From NCBI RefSeq assembly GCF_016595505.1, contig NZ_JAENIL010000052.1, positions 1 to 51,725 of the forward strand: a stretch of 51,725 nucleotides of DNA, in the 5' to 3' direction. Shown here piece by piece: positions 35,061 through 45,000 of this stretch (position 1 is the first letter of the stretch; every line of letters begins with the position of its first letter). The DNA is from Pelagicoccus mobilis (GTDB lineage Bacteria > Verrucomicrobiota > Verrucomicrobiia > Opitutales > Opitutaceae). The notes under the pieces are model-generated. The model was not told the DNA's origin, searched no databases, and saw only the letters and a list, made by a program, of their open reading frames with translations. The translations under genes were made by a program, and so were the position numbers.

Positions 35061-36869
35061 ATGAGTGCACGAATCCTCGTGATCGATCCAGATCCAAACG
35101 CCATCGAGGCACTCCAAAACGCCTTGGAGCCTAAAGCCGCGTCGTGGACACTCGTCACGGCGCAAAACGAAACCGATGCTCTCGCAGCCGTAGAGGATAC
35201 CACTCCAGACATCGTCGTCACCTCCCTCGCCGCAAACCAAGGCGACGGACTAGCCCTCCTTTCCAAACTTATCGACCGGGCGCCGCTAGCCCACGCCTAC
35301 ATCCGAGCCGGCGAAGATCAAAAGCCAAGCCTCTCCCGAGCCCTGGAAGGCGGCTGCCACTTCCTCTCCACAGAACTCTCCAGCAACGAGTTGCTCGAAG
35401 AACTCAAAACCTGCCTCAGCGAACGCTCCTGGCAAACCAGCCCCCAAGTCGAACAAGTCCTCGAAGCATGCTCCCAATTCCAGAGCCTGCCGGACAGCTA
35501 TCTCCAGATCGCTCGCGCCATCCAGTCTCCGAACGCTTCGATTAGCGATGTAGCAGAACTCATCTCCCTCGACCTCGCCCTCTCCGCCAAAGTCCTCGAA
35601 ACCGTAAACTCACCCTTCTACGGATTCGGCAAGGAGATTAGCGACCTTTCACAAGCGATCAATCTCCTCGGACTCGGTTCCCTGCAGAGCATCGTGCTCG
35701 CCATCAAAGTCTTCGACTACATAGGCCAATCGACCACCCACTGCGCCCTCGTGAGCGAGATCTGGAACCACAGCATCGACGTCGCCGCTGCAGCTCGCCG
35801 TATCACGCTTCACACTACAGATAACCCTCAAGAAGCGGAACTCGCCTACTCCGCCGGACTGCTACACGACATCGGCAAACTGATCCTGCTCGAAGTCATC
35901 CCAGACCAGTTCATCGAGGCCCAACGCCGCGCCTACGAAAACTCCCGCTCCACCTGGCGAAGCGAACTCGAGGCCTTCGGCTGCGACCACGCGGAAGTCG
36001 GAGCCCGCCTCTTGGCCAATTGGAACCTGCCCTCCGTCATCTGCCAAACCACCGCCCTGCACCATCGCCCCGCAAACGCCTGCCAATCCGAGTTCAGCAT
36101 CCTCACCGCGGTCCACGCCGCCAATACCGTCGTACGCAAACGCAAGCAAGCCTCACACGCAGATGCAATCGCAGACCAAGCCTACCTCCACGAGATCGGC
36201 CTAAGCGAAAAGCGGGACGAATGGGAACTGGTAGCCAGAGGACAACCCCTCCCAACGAAACCCAAGCTCAGCATAAAACGGGAAGCCCCCACCGACGCCC
36301 CCCCACCCCCCATAACAACAACTCGAGTCGCCCACGACGCGCTCTCCCGCGCGATCGAAGACGCCCAACAAAAAAAAGAGCAACGGGAGGAACGCCTTTC
36401 CGCCCACCGGCACACCAACAACGTCTACCTCGCCTTCGCCGCAGGCATCGTATGCTGCCTGAGCTGTATCTACTTTCTTAGCACAATCGAAGACGCCCCC
36501 GCCCAAGAGCCCGAATCCATCGCTCCCTCACAAGGAGCAAACTACGGCTCCCGCCAAGACATCCTCGACGAAATCATGTCATCCGACGCGCCCTCGAAGA
36601 CTGACGCCACTCCCAAAGCAGCCCCCTCCATCCTCACCGAGGTAATCGTCGAAACGCCACCCTCAGAGCCGCCACCTCCGCCCCCGCCGCCCTTTCCAGA
36701 AATCCAGCTCGGCGCCATTTTTCACCGTAGTTCAGGAGCGAAAGCCCAAGTAAACGGACGCATCCTAGGAGTGGGCGACACCATCGAAGGAGCGCGCATC
36801 ACCGCCATCGAGCAACTAAGCATCACCGCAGAGCACTACGGCCGCACAAAGACCTTCACCCTAAACTAA
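35061..36869 (+). CDS. Pseudo-receiver-HDOD-TM-GspB/PilP-like fusion
   Basis: A 602-residue membrane-spanning protein. Residues 1-120: receiver-like fold starting MSARILVIDPDP, but the phosphorylation site is Ser55 in PDIVVTSLA, where an Asp is expected. Residues about 135-335: HDOD domain, with ILLEVI preceded by SAGLLHDIGK (His269, Asp270). A long linker (about 390-450, charged) leads to a transmembrane helix (about 455-473, VYLAFAAGIVCCLSCIYFL). Beyond it a Pro-rich stretch (PPSEPPPPPPPPFPE, 533-547) and a C-terminal domain about 548-602 (IQLGAIFHRSSG..AQVNGRILGVGDTIEGARITAIEQLSI) that resembles the T2SSB/GspB or PilP C-terminal domain. It therefore joins a cytosolic signal module to a periplasmic secretion- or pilus-type domain. 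The final assignment is by pattern. Confidence 0.8.
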   Translation: MSARILVIDPDPNAIEALQNALEPKAASWTLVTAQNETDALAAVEDTTPDIVVTSLAANQGDGLALLSKLIDRAPLAHAYIRAGEDQKPSLSRALEGGCHFLSTELSSNELLEELKTCLSERSWQTSPQVEQVLEACSQFQSLPDSYLQIARAIQSPNASISDVAELISLDLALSAKVLETVNSPFYGFGKEISDLSQAINLLGLGSLQSIVLAIKVFDYIGQSTTHCALVSEIWNHSIDVAAAARRITLHTTDNPQEAELAYSAGLLHDIGKLILLEVIPDQFIEAQRRAYENSRSTWRSELEAFGCDHAEVGARLLANWNLPSVICQTTALHHRPANACQSEFSILTAVHAANTVVRKRKQASHADAIADQAYLHEIGLSEKRDEWELVARGQPLPTKPKLSIKREAPTDAPPPPITTTRVAHDALSRAIEDAQQKKEQREERLSAHRHTNNVYLAFAAGIVCCLSCIYFLSTIEDAPAQEPESIAPSQGANYGSRQDILDEIMSSDAPSKTDATPKAAPSILTEVIVETPPSEPPPPPPPPFPEIQLGAIFHRSSGAKAQVNGRILGVGDTIEGARITAIEQLSITAEHYGRTKTFTLN

Positions 36870-36899
36870 AAGGTAGGGCGTGGGCACCGCCCCACGCCT
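36870..36899. repeat. AGGTAGGGCG hairpin repeat next to a stop codon
   Basis: Directly after the TAA of the preceding gene (36867-36869) comes AAGGTAGG and the stem GGCGTGGG / CCCACGCC with loop of about 6 bases. Same family as 29405, 50140 and 51614. Confidence 0.75.
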
Positions 36900-36914
36900 C
36901 GAACAGCCCCCTCT

Positions 36915-38318
36915 CTACAAATCCTTCAGAAGCAAAATAGCGGCTTCGTTCTTGTATTCTCTCGCCAAATCCAGCGCCGTCACTCCGTGACTCGAAACCA
37001 CCTTCGGATCCACTCCCGCCTCCAGCAGTTGCTTCAGCACATCCTCCCCGCCGCTTGCTCCAGCCTCGTGCAAAGGCGTTCCGCCCGCATCGCTGAGCGC
37101 ATTCACATCGCAGCCTATCTCGATCAAAGCCCGCACCGTTTCAGCCTGGTTCTTGGCCGCCGCGAGGTGCAGAGCTGTCCAGCCCTGTTTATCGCGGACC
37201 GACAAGTCTACATCGTAATTCCCTAGCTCGCGACACATCTCCGGCAAGTTTCGCACCACGGCTAGATGCAAGCTGGTCTGCTTACTCTTGGTAAGAGCGT
37301 TCGGATCCGCCCCTCGCCCCAGCAGGAAAGCTGCTGCTTCACTCTTCTTCCGCATGATGGCTTGCTGCAGCAGCGTCATATTTCCCCGACCCGGCTTGTT
37401 CAGCAAGCTGGGATCGATTTCAAGATGCGACGCCATATCCGCCACATCACCGCGAGCGATCGACTCCTCAACCGTCTTGTACTTAACGATACTTGGAAAA
37501 TCGGATACGACTCCATGATCTGGAATCTCCATTCCCGCCGTCCAAGCGATTCCATTTAGAACGAGTCTCCGGAAGTCGTCATCGTTCCAATTGGAATGGA
37601 AATGCCCGCCGGTAAACCCGAAGCCACGCTGCCCCTTTTCGCCGACTCTCGACCAAGCGAGATGTTGCTCTTTTCCAGCAGCCAATTCTTCACGCAAGAC
37701 CGGATTCCCGGACCGCGGGCCATCCTCGCCTATGGTATCAGCAGGAGGCACAGCAGAGAGCACTGGCGTGTAGCCACCGTCGTCACGGAAACGCATATGG
37801 TAGTACCACTCGTCCTCTAGCTCGAATGAGGAAACGCCATTGGAAATGGTCGAATCAGACAAGGTCGCGTTCTTCAAAGTCCAAACCGGATTAACCGACC
37901 AATCCAGATCGAAGTAGCCACCGATCGACTTCGTCATAAACGCGGCCAACTCCTCAGTCCCCGGCTCAACCGCGAAGTGCAGAAAGACGAAATTCACTCC
38001 TGCTGAATAAAGCGCGTCCAGTTGATCGACCTTCTCATTGGCCACATGAAGCTCAGCCCCATCGCAGTAGACGACAACTGTTCCCACTCCCTCAAAGGCA
38101 CCTTCCTCCTCTGGCCAACCCAGCGAAACAGACGCCTCGACCCCCAGTCCGCTCTCATTTAAGGAACCGGCCAACACCTCGCATCCCGCAGGGAACTCAT
38201 GCTTGTTCCAGCCGTGGCTCGGCTCGCCAGCGATAAAAAGCACCTTGTTCGCATTCGCCAGTAATCCGGAAACGAATACGATTGATAAAACGAGGGAAAC
38301 AATGGGGCGAAACAACAT
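36915..38318 (-). CDS. ThuA domain fused to ankyrin repeats
   Basis: A 467-residue exported protein. Signal peptide MLFRPIVSLVLSIVFVSGLLANA; ThuA (trehalose-utilisation-like, glutamine-amidotransferase fold) about residues 25-260 with KVLFIAGEPSHGWNKHEF, VVVYCDGAELH, NFVFLHFAVEPG, GGYFD and GFGFTGGHFHSNW. Residues about 285-467 form at least four ankyrin repeats (NALTKSKQTSLHLAVVRN, LSVRDKQGWTALHLAAAKNQ, NALSDAGGTPLHEAGASGG, VSSHGVTALDLAREYKNE). The two are usually separate proteins. The ThuA glutamine-amidotransferase-like fold often lacks catalysis. The ankyrin part would mediate binding on the periplasmic side. Confidence 0.88.
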   Translation of the reverse strand: MLFRPIVSLVLSIVFVSGLLANANKVLFIAGEPSHGWNKHEFPAGCEVLAGSLNESGLGVEASVSLGWPEEEGAFEGVGTVVVYCDGAELHVANEKVDQLDALYSAGVNFVFLHFAVEPGTEELAAFMTKSIGGYFDLDWSVNPVWTLKNATLSDSTISNGVSSFELEDEWYYHMRFRDDGGYTPVLSAVPPADTIGEDGPRSGNPVLREELAAGKEQHLAWSRVGEKGQRGFGFTGGHFHSNWNDDDFRRLVLNGIAWTAGMEIPDHGVVSDFPSIVKYKTVEESIARGDVADMASHLEIDPSLLNKPGRGNMTLLQQAIMRKKSEAAAFLLGRGADPNALTKSKQTSLHLAVVRNLPEMCRELGNYDVDLSVRDKQGWTALHLAAAKNQAETVRALIEIGCDVNALSDAGGTPLHEAGASGGEDVLKQLLEAGVDPKVVSSHGVTALDLAREYKNEAAILLLKDL

Positions 38319-38369
38319 TCTCCCAACTTGAGCGCCTCCGCCGCCGAGGTCGACCCCGAATAACGCTCC

Positions 38370-38444
38370 GTAGCGCGGTGCTTCAGCCCGCGTCGTCCTT
38401 GCAGGATCAATTCCTAGGTCACGCGGGCTAAAGCGCCGCGCTAC
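38370..38444. repeat. 24-bp near-perfect inverted repeat
   Basis: Arms GTAGCGCGGTGCTTCAGCCC (left, from about 38370) and the complement GGGCTAAAGCGCCGCGCTAC (right, to about 38444) pair over about 24 bases with two mismatches, leaving a 27-base loop. It lies between the FKBP and ThuA-ankyrin genes. Long palindromes of the TAGCGCGG..CTTTAGCCCGCG type are typical REP/MITE-like elements in this phylum. Coordinates are accurate to about one base. Confidence 0.7.
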
Positions 38445-38469
38445 GACACATGCCTAGACGCAGCAGCTC

Positions 38470-38967
38470 TCAGCGGGCCGCCTCCCAGTCGATGATCTGG
38501 ATATCGAACATCACCGTCGTGTACGGCGGCACTTGCCCGGCACGCCCCTTGTCCTTGTAGGCGAACTGGGACGGAACCGCCACCGTGTACTCCCCGCCAT
38601 TTTGCATCAAAGGCATCGCGATCTCCCAGCCCTCGATGATCTCACGCGGATCGGCGCCCACCTCGAATCTGAAATTGTGATAGCGACTCTGCTTCTGGTT
38701 AAAGATCCGCCCATCCAAAAACTTGCCGACATAGAGAGCCGTCACCGTATCCCCCTTCTTAAACTTCGGCCCGCTTCCAGCCTTCGTCTCCACGAAGCGA
38801 ATACCCCCCTTAAGCAAGCGAGCATCCGGCAAGATTTCGGCGACCCGCTCCGCATCCTTAGGCGGCATGTAGTCGAGCACAAATTCGGACGATGCGTCCT
38901 GCCCGTGGCAAACATTCGATACGCAACACGCGAACAAACAGATCTTGAAAAGGCGAAAAATCGGCAT
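38470..38967 (-). CDS. FKBP-type peptidyl-prolyl cis-trans isomerase
   Basis: A 165-residue exported isomerase. The ATG at 38967 (MPIFRLFKICLFACCVSNVCHG) begins a signal peptide, whereas the frame reaches a TTG at 38982. The FKBP domain (about residues 60-165) shows GSGPKFKKGDTVTALYVGKFLDGRIFNQ, the active-site region IIEGWEIAMPLMQNGGEYTVAVPSQFAY and VPPYTTVMFDIQIIDW. It should assist folding of secreted proteins. Adjacent genes (ThuA-ankyrin, HDOD) give no hint of a client. Confidence 0.92.
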   Translation of the reverse strand: MPIFRLFKICLFACCVSNVCHGQDASSEFVLDYMPPKDAERVAEILPDARLLKGGIRFVETKAGSGPKFKKGDTVTALYVGKFLDGRIFNQKQSRYHNFRFEVGADPREIIEGWEIAMPLMQNGGEYTVAVPSQFAYKDKGRAGQVPPYTTVMFDIQIIDWEAAR

Positions 38968-39019
38968 GTCTACCGTTAGCAAAACTCATGCCTTACCAGC
39001 AATACGCTCAAGATTCCCC

Positions 39020-40726
39020 TTACGCCACCTCCCGACGAGGCAAAGCACCCGCGAGCTCAAGCTTCAACGCCCGACATTCCCCGTTGGCCAATCGCTCGAA
39101 CTTCGCCAAATCGAAGCCCAAATACACGCGCTGCTTCAAGACTTGCCACTCCGGAGTCGCCTCCAAGGAGGCGGGATCGTCCATAGGCGTATCGCCATTA
39201 CAGCCAACGTGATTATGGCGGCACAAATCGCGAGCCAACGACACCGCCGCTACCAGATCCCGATCACGCGAAGCGTTCTCCGGGTCGTTGATCCAGCGAA
39301 AAACGCTCACAAACCGCAATGGCATCCCCTGCTTCTCCGCGTACGCTTCCGCGATCTCATGCGTCGTACAGCCAATGAAATGCCGCTCCGCCGCCGCCAG
39401 CCCGATACCAGTGTCGAGGGCATACTTCTGAATTGCAGGAAGGGCAAACGGGTGAAGCCGCGTCAGCAGGACCTTGCCCAAATCATGCATCAAACCCGCC
39501 GTGTACGCCACGGGAGCCAAGCTGGGCATCTCCAGATACTCGCACACAAACTGAGCCATACGTCCCGTCGCCACCTGAAACATGCGGAAGGACGACCAGT
39601 TCGATTGCGGCCCCGCCTCAAACATACGCTCCGGCACCGCATCCAAAGCCGTGCCGATCGAAGCCAGACGATTCTCGCCCAAGTAGCCGACCGCCATGCG
39701 CGTCTCCTCAATGGCCGACGCCTTGTCCTCCTTGTCCTTCTTCAACCGGTTGGCGGCGATCAACACCTCCGCGGACAAGCCGGGGTCTTTGTGCACCAAA
39801 TCAAGCAAAGGCGCCAGCGAAGTCGGACGCCCTGTCGCAGCCATTTGATAAGAAGCGGAAATCGACTCCACGATCGGGCAGGAAGTGAGCTTGTCGAACT
39901 CCCGCTTGATCTGATCGATGCTGATCACTGGGCAGCGGTTTTCCAAGTTGGCGTCCAGCCAGAACTTCCGGTCACGCGCCTCTGCCTCCGAATTGATCTC
40001 CTCTTCGGTCATGAACACTTCGGGAATTTCGTCACAATGCAGATACGCGTGAATCAACCGCGAGGCCAACCCAAGCGGATCGTTGTTCACGTCTCCGTTA
40101 GGCCAACTCCCTTCGCCCGCCTTAAAAACCAACTCGTCCAGACAGCGGACCACCCCCTCCGCGCCCCCCTTGCCTGCGACTAAAGAAACTTGCTTCAGCC
40201 AATCCACGATCGGCTTCTGCGGCTGGCCCTCCTGAGCCTTGCGACACGCCAGCGACTCCTGTCCGCCAGCCAGCGCTTTCTCCAGTTTCTCGAGCATCGC
40301 GTTCAAACGCTCCGGCTCCCACTCCGGGTTGCCTTCCTCGAAATAATGCTCCCGCCAAGGCTCGGAACACGCCTTGGAAATCTCCGCGAAAATCGCATCC
40401 TCCCGATAAGGCTTCACCAAAAAGTTCTGCACCTTCAGCTCCAAAACCTTCCGTACGCTGTCACGATCCGGGTGCCCGGTGTAGACCACCACTGGGATCG
40501 ATCTCAAAATACAGTCCGCCTTCAGCTGCTGAATCAGCATCAAACCGCCCTCTCCCTTGAGCTTCAGCTCCAAGAACACCAAATCCACCTTCACGCTGTC
40601 ACGGATCAGCTTCCACGCTTCCGCCACCGAATCCACCGCGCAAAAACGGTGATCGCCGCGGCTCACGATGCCTCGCAATGCAAGCTTCGCCACTTCGTCT
40701 GAGTCTACTAAAAGTATGTTGGCCAT
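39020..40726 (-). CDS. Pseudo-receiver-HDOD signalling protein
   Basis: A 568-residue cytosolic protein. Residues 1-120 form a receiver domain (MANILLVDSDE, VVVYTGHP, FLVKPY) in which the phospho-acceptor Asp is replaced by Glu53 in VDLVFLELKL, a natural phosphomimic. After a linker (about 130-260) comes the HDOD domain (about 285-480, LLDLVHKDPGLSAEVLIAANR..VAYTAGLMHDLGKVLLTRL, with the His-Asp pair). It has no output other than HDOD. The other HDOD protein in this window (35061) has Ser at the same receiver site, so both may be phosphorylation-independent. HDOD proteins act in motility, cell cycle or stress pathways. Confidence 0.88.
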   Translation of the reverse strand: MANILLVDSDEVAKLALRGIVSRGDHRFCAVDSVAEAWKLIRDSVKVDLVFLELKLKGEGGLMLIQQLKADCILRSIPVVVYTGHPDRDSVRKVLELKVQNFLVKPYREDAIFAEISKACSEPWREHYFEEGNPEWEPERLNAMLEKLEKALAGGQESLACRKAQEGQPQKPIVDWLKQVSLVAGKGGAEGVVRCLDELVFKAGEGSWPNGDVNNDPLGLASRLIHAYLHCDEIPEVFMTEEEINSEAEARDRKFWLDANLENRCPVISIDQIKREFDKLTSCPIVESISASYQMAATGRPTSLAPLLDLVHKDPGLSAEVLIAANRLKKDKEDKASAIEETRMAVGYLGENRLASIGTALDAVPERMFEAGPQSNWSSFRMFQVATGRMAQFVCEYLEMPSLAPVAYTAGLMHDLGKVLLTRLHPFALPAIQKYALDTGIGLAAAERHFIGCTTHEIAEAYAEKQGMPLRFVSVFRWINDPENASRDRDLVAAVSLARDLCRHNHVGCNGDTPMDDPASLEATPEWQVLKQRVYLGFDLAKFERLANGECRALKLELAGALPRREVA

Positions 40727-40917
40727 GTGATGCTCTTAGGGTTGGCCGTTTTGAAATACGGGGGTTTACCTAGTTTCATCGGCCCCCTCCCCAACGCCTT
40801 TACTTTGCGGACCCAAGTATAAGCCCACGCGCTAAAGCCGATAAGTATCTATTAGTAAAAGGTATTTAATTCCCTAAAAAATACGCGATCTCCGCATCAA
40901 GGAAAAGACTCCGTTCT

Positions 40918-41958
40918 CTACTCGAAAGGATTGAGCGACTTCTCGAAGGCGGCGACCAACTCTCGATCCCCCTTCTCCTCCGCCAAAGCCAGCCCCTCGC
41001 GAAACGTCACCTCCGCCTCGTCGGCCAGGCCTTCCTTTCGCTGCATACGCCCTAGCAAGAGCAGGGTCTTAATATCCTCGGGATCAGCCTCCAAAATCCG
41101 CTCGCAATAGGCCATCGCTTCCGCCCCATTTCCTTGCTCGTCCTCAAGCAGGGCCAGCCCCATCAAAATCTTCTTTTCCCCAGGCACGATCTCGTCGGCA
41201 TCCTCCAGCATTCTCACGGCTCGACTCACACGTCCCGCCTTCGCTTCCTTCATGGAATGCTGCAACAACATCGCCAGCAGCGCCTCCTTCGCCTTAAGGT
41301 TGTCCGGATCCTTCTTCAGAATCTTCTCGATCTGACGCATCCCTTGCCGCTCCCTCTCCGTCACGAACAGAATCTGAGCGTTCAGAAACACCATGTCGTC
41401 CATCACCTCGTCCGCTTCCAGGAACGGCTCCAAGATCAGCTCCGCACGATCGACGTTCCCACGAAGAAACATCATCTCAGCCAGCTTGTAGTTGTATTTT
41501 GGATTCTCTGGCTCGAGCTTGATCGCCTTCTGCAAAGCGTAAGTCGCGGCCGGCACCTTCTTCTGAGCCACGTAGACGCTCGCCTGCACGTACAGGAGCT
41601 CCGCCGAATCTGGAAAACGCCCCAGGGATTCCTTGACGATCAAGGCCGCCCCCTCCGCTTTTCCCGCCATCAGATAGATCGCAACCAGCCCTCCCACCGT
41701 CTCCGGCGTCGCGTCGTCCCGCTTGCTCGCAAGATGCCAGTAGCGTGCCGCAGACTCCAGATCTCCCGCTTCCTGGTGCAATCGGGCAATCGAAACCAGT
41801 CGCTCCAAACTCTCCCCTTCGCTTTCGAGCAAAGCCAGTTCGGCCTCCAAACCACCGTCCGATTCCTGCGAGTATCCACTGGCGACAAAAGTAAACGCGC
41901 CGAGGCAGAAACAGGTTTTCAGGAGCAGAGAGAATTGAGGCAAAAAGGGAGATTTCAC
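40918..41958 (-). CDS. Secreted TPR protein
   Basis: A protein of about 346 residues with a signal peptide beginning at a GTG (41958, MKSPFLPQFSLLLKTCFCLGAFTFVASGYSQ when read from GTG); the open frame reaches a TTG at 41997. The rest is tandem tetratricopeptide repeats (for example LVSIARLHQEAGDLESAARYWHLASKRD, LLYVQASVYVAQKKVPAATYALQKAIKLEPENP, ILMGLALLEDEQGNGAEAMAYCERILEADPED). It lies 58 bases downstream of the FG-GAP/UnbV gene on the same strand and is probably co-transcribed; a TPR partner next to UnbV proteins is common in Verrucomicrobia. It likely forms a protein-binding scaffold in the periplasm. Confidence 0.85.
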   Translation of the reverse strand: MKSPFLPQFSLLLKTCFCLGAFTFVASGYSQESDGGLEAELALLESEGESLERLVSIARLHQEAGDLESAARYWHLASKRDDATPETVGGLVAIYLMAGKAEGAALIVKESLGRFPDSAELLYVQASVYVAQKKVPAATYALQKAIKLEPENPKYNYKLAEMMFLRGNVDRAELILEPFLEADEVMDDMVFLNAQILFVTERERQGMRQIEKILKKDPDNLKAKEALLAMLLQHSMKEAKAGRVSRAVRMLEDADEIVPGEKKILMGLALLEDEQGNGAEAMAYCERILEADPEDIKTLLLLGRMQRKEGLADEAEVTFREGLALAEEKGDRELVAAFEKSLNPFE

Positions 41959-42016
41959 GATTTCGAAAGTCTGCAGCGAACCCTCAGCATGAGGCAAGCG
42001 CTCGCTCGCGGTTTAT

Positions 42017-45000
42017 CTAGTTCAACTCGAAAACCAGCAGGGGCCCTTCATTTAAGCCGACCAAAACCTCCGATTTCCCATCCCGATCCAAATCGGCCGT
42101 CGCCAAATGCTTCGGATATCCATTCACTTCCAGCCCAGATCGCCAAGGCATCAACGCCTCGAACCGCTCATCGCCAGATCCTTCGATCACCACGAGATGC
42201 CCCTTCAAACGACGCCCCGCCCATGAGTTCGGTGGGACCGGCTCCAAGCTGAGCACCAGATCGTCCAGGCCATCTCCATCACAATCCAGCACCACCGCAT
42301 CGATCGCCATCCCCGTCTGAGCCAGAGCTGGAAGCGCCACCTTACGAAAGCCGCCCGACTTTTCTTGCAACAGTATGACAGTGCGACTCTCCGTGATCTC
42401 GTCACGCCGAAACGCGGTCCCCAAATCGGGGAACACAACCTCCACCGGCGTCGTGGCATACTCCTCGTAAGTCCTCGTGGTAGCCGAAATCTCCCGACTA
42501 AACTGCTTGCTCGCGATGTTTCGCGTTTCCGTAAGCAACAACTTCCCGTCCACCGTCCGAGCCTGCAAATGAGCGCCCACCCCGTCGCGTATCTGCGAGA
42601 ACAAAGCCACCGGAGCATCCACACTCGGCCGGTACCGCGAGTTGCCCCCCACGTTCCCCAGAAAAACATCCCTCAACCCATCTCCATTAAAATCTCCCAC
42701 CTCCACAGAACGCCAAAGACCACTCCCGGCTTCCGCAGAAAAGCCGCCACCATCACGCACCAGCCCTGAGTCCGTCATTCGCCAAAACACAGCTTCGCCC
42801 CATTCAGTCGCTTGCAACAAGTCGGTCCTGCCATCCGCATCTAAATCAACCGCAAGCAGCTCCATCACCTTACCGCTTTTTCCGAAGGCTACCGCGAAAG
42901 AGCTCTCAACATTCCGCACAAAACGCTCTCCATCCCGTACCCAAACCTGATTGTCCTCAGTAAACGGATACTGATCCTTCTTAGTCGCTCCTCCAATAAC
43001 CACATCAAAATCTCCATCCGCATCCAAATCGATCAAAGCCCGTCCGCGAGATGCAGTGGCAGGCGCATCGAAGGACTTACCATCGAGACGCTCAAACTCG
43101 AGATCGCCCACGTTTAGGTAGATGCGGTCCTGATAAAACTCGCTGCCCCCATCGAGTTCCATGCTTCCCGCAAGCGCCAACAAGTCCAAGTCAGCATCTC
43201 CGTCGAAGTCGAACAAAGCCAAACCGGAGTCCTCCGAGTCATAGTCGTCAAAAAAGACATCCGACTCCACCAACTCGAGAGCCTCACCCTCTTCGTTCCT
43301 AAAAACCCGTGTCTCCAAGCCAGTCGCCCCGCCCATCACGACATCGCTCCAACCATCGCCATCTAGATCGCCCACCCGAACCAGCGGACCACTCCACGTC
43401 TCGTCAAAAGGCAGCAGAGGTTGGCGACTAAACGGGTCGTAAAACTCCTCTTCGCTCTCCGTATCATCCGACACCTCTATTTCGGAGCGAACAAACAATG
43501 TCTCGGTTTCCTCCCTGACCTTACTCCCAACCGTATCCTCTTCCCGTATACGGTAACGTTTCCCAAGTTGCACACTCTCCAAACGCTGCACCTTCCCGCT
43601 TGGCCATTCGATCCTCAACTCGTCAATCGCCTCCGCTTCAGCGAACGCGAAGTGAACCACCGGTTCATCTTGCGACATATATCCACGGGTCGAGCTCAAC
43701 TCCCGAACCTGTACCGTTTCACCTACTCGAGCCGTCACCTTCGCGCCATAGCCGAAGCGATTACTCTCCACCCCTTCCAATCGAAGAATAACGCGCCTTC
43801 CATCCACGCTCGTGTTTTCGTACAAGGTCGGCGGCGTATTCAGATTATTGATCAACAAGTCCAAATCCCCGTCCTGATCTAAATCCGCATAGCTCGCCGC
43901 GAAACTAATCCCAACATCATCCAAGCCCCACTCCTTGCTCAGATCCCGAAACGAAAGACCTCCCTCATTCCGAAACACCAGATTTGCTTCGTTCAACGCC
44001 GGACTATTCTCATACCCTTTTATACGATGCATCACGCTCCGAGCCCTTCCCATACGCATCGCCAAGTCGCTATTGTGAAATTCCCGAATCATCCCATTGG
44101 TGAAATACGCATCCAGCCAGCCATCGTTGTCCATGTCCACTAAGCGAACCGCCCAAGTCCATCCGGTCGCCTCCAACCCCGTCAAATGCCCCACTTCCGC
44201 AAACTGATTCGGCCCAATCTTGAGCGACACCATATTGTACATGTATTGGCTCACCTTCGACTTGGAGATATCCAGCAAGTACGAGCCTTGCGTACCAACC
44301 GAGACATGATGCTTCACATGATCCGGCGACGCCATATCAGCGACCATGAAATCGACATGCCCATCGTTGTTGATGTCCCCGAGATCCGCTCCCATCCCGA
44401 AATAAGGAGCAGCCACCAGAGTCTCCTTGATCACATCCTTAAAGGTATTGTCCTTGTTGTTTAGATACAGCTTATCCGTTGGAGCAAAATCGTTCGCCAC
44501 ATAGATATCCGGCCAGCCATCTTCATTGTAGTCCCACCAGATCGCGGCATGTCCCTGACCGCGCCCTTTGATTCCCGCCTCTGCCGTGATTTCGACGAAA
44601 TAATCGCCCCGATTTTCAAAAAGCAAATCCGGCATTCCCTCCGGCTTCTCAGCCGCCTCAAGAAAGTTGCACTGCAAGTAAAGATCAAGATCCCCGTCAC
44701 GATCCATATCCGCAAACGAAGGTGCGTTGGTCCCCGTATTTATGTTCAGCCCCCACGCTTCCCCTTCTTCGCTGAAGACACCATTGCCATCATTGATAAA
44801 CAACTCGTTCTCAGAACCCACATAACCCACATACAAATCGAGGTCTCCGTCATTATCGACATCCACGAAACTCGCTCCCGAACCGAACCCTGTTTTGCCT
44901 GCAACACCAGCCTGGTCGGTCACCTCCTCGAACCTGAAGTCGCCAGTATTCAAATACAGAGCGTTCGGAGAATCTTTGTTCACTAGAAAAACATCTGGCA

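Noticed and set aside
34510-35064. A hydrophobic plus-strand frame that resembles a membrane protein.
   Set aside because: It is the complement of the AAG/AAA-rich lysine tail (CTT/TTT codons for Leu/Phe).
38945-40183. A 412-residue open frame on the plus strand opposite the HDOD gene, and a similar one at 41134-42252.
   Set aside because: Arg/His/Leu-rich shadows of well-supported minus-strand genes.
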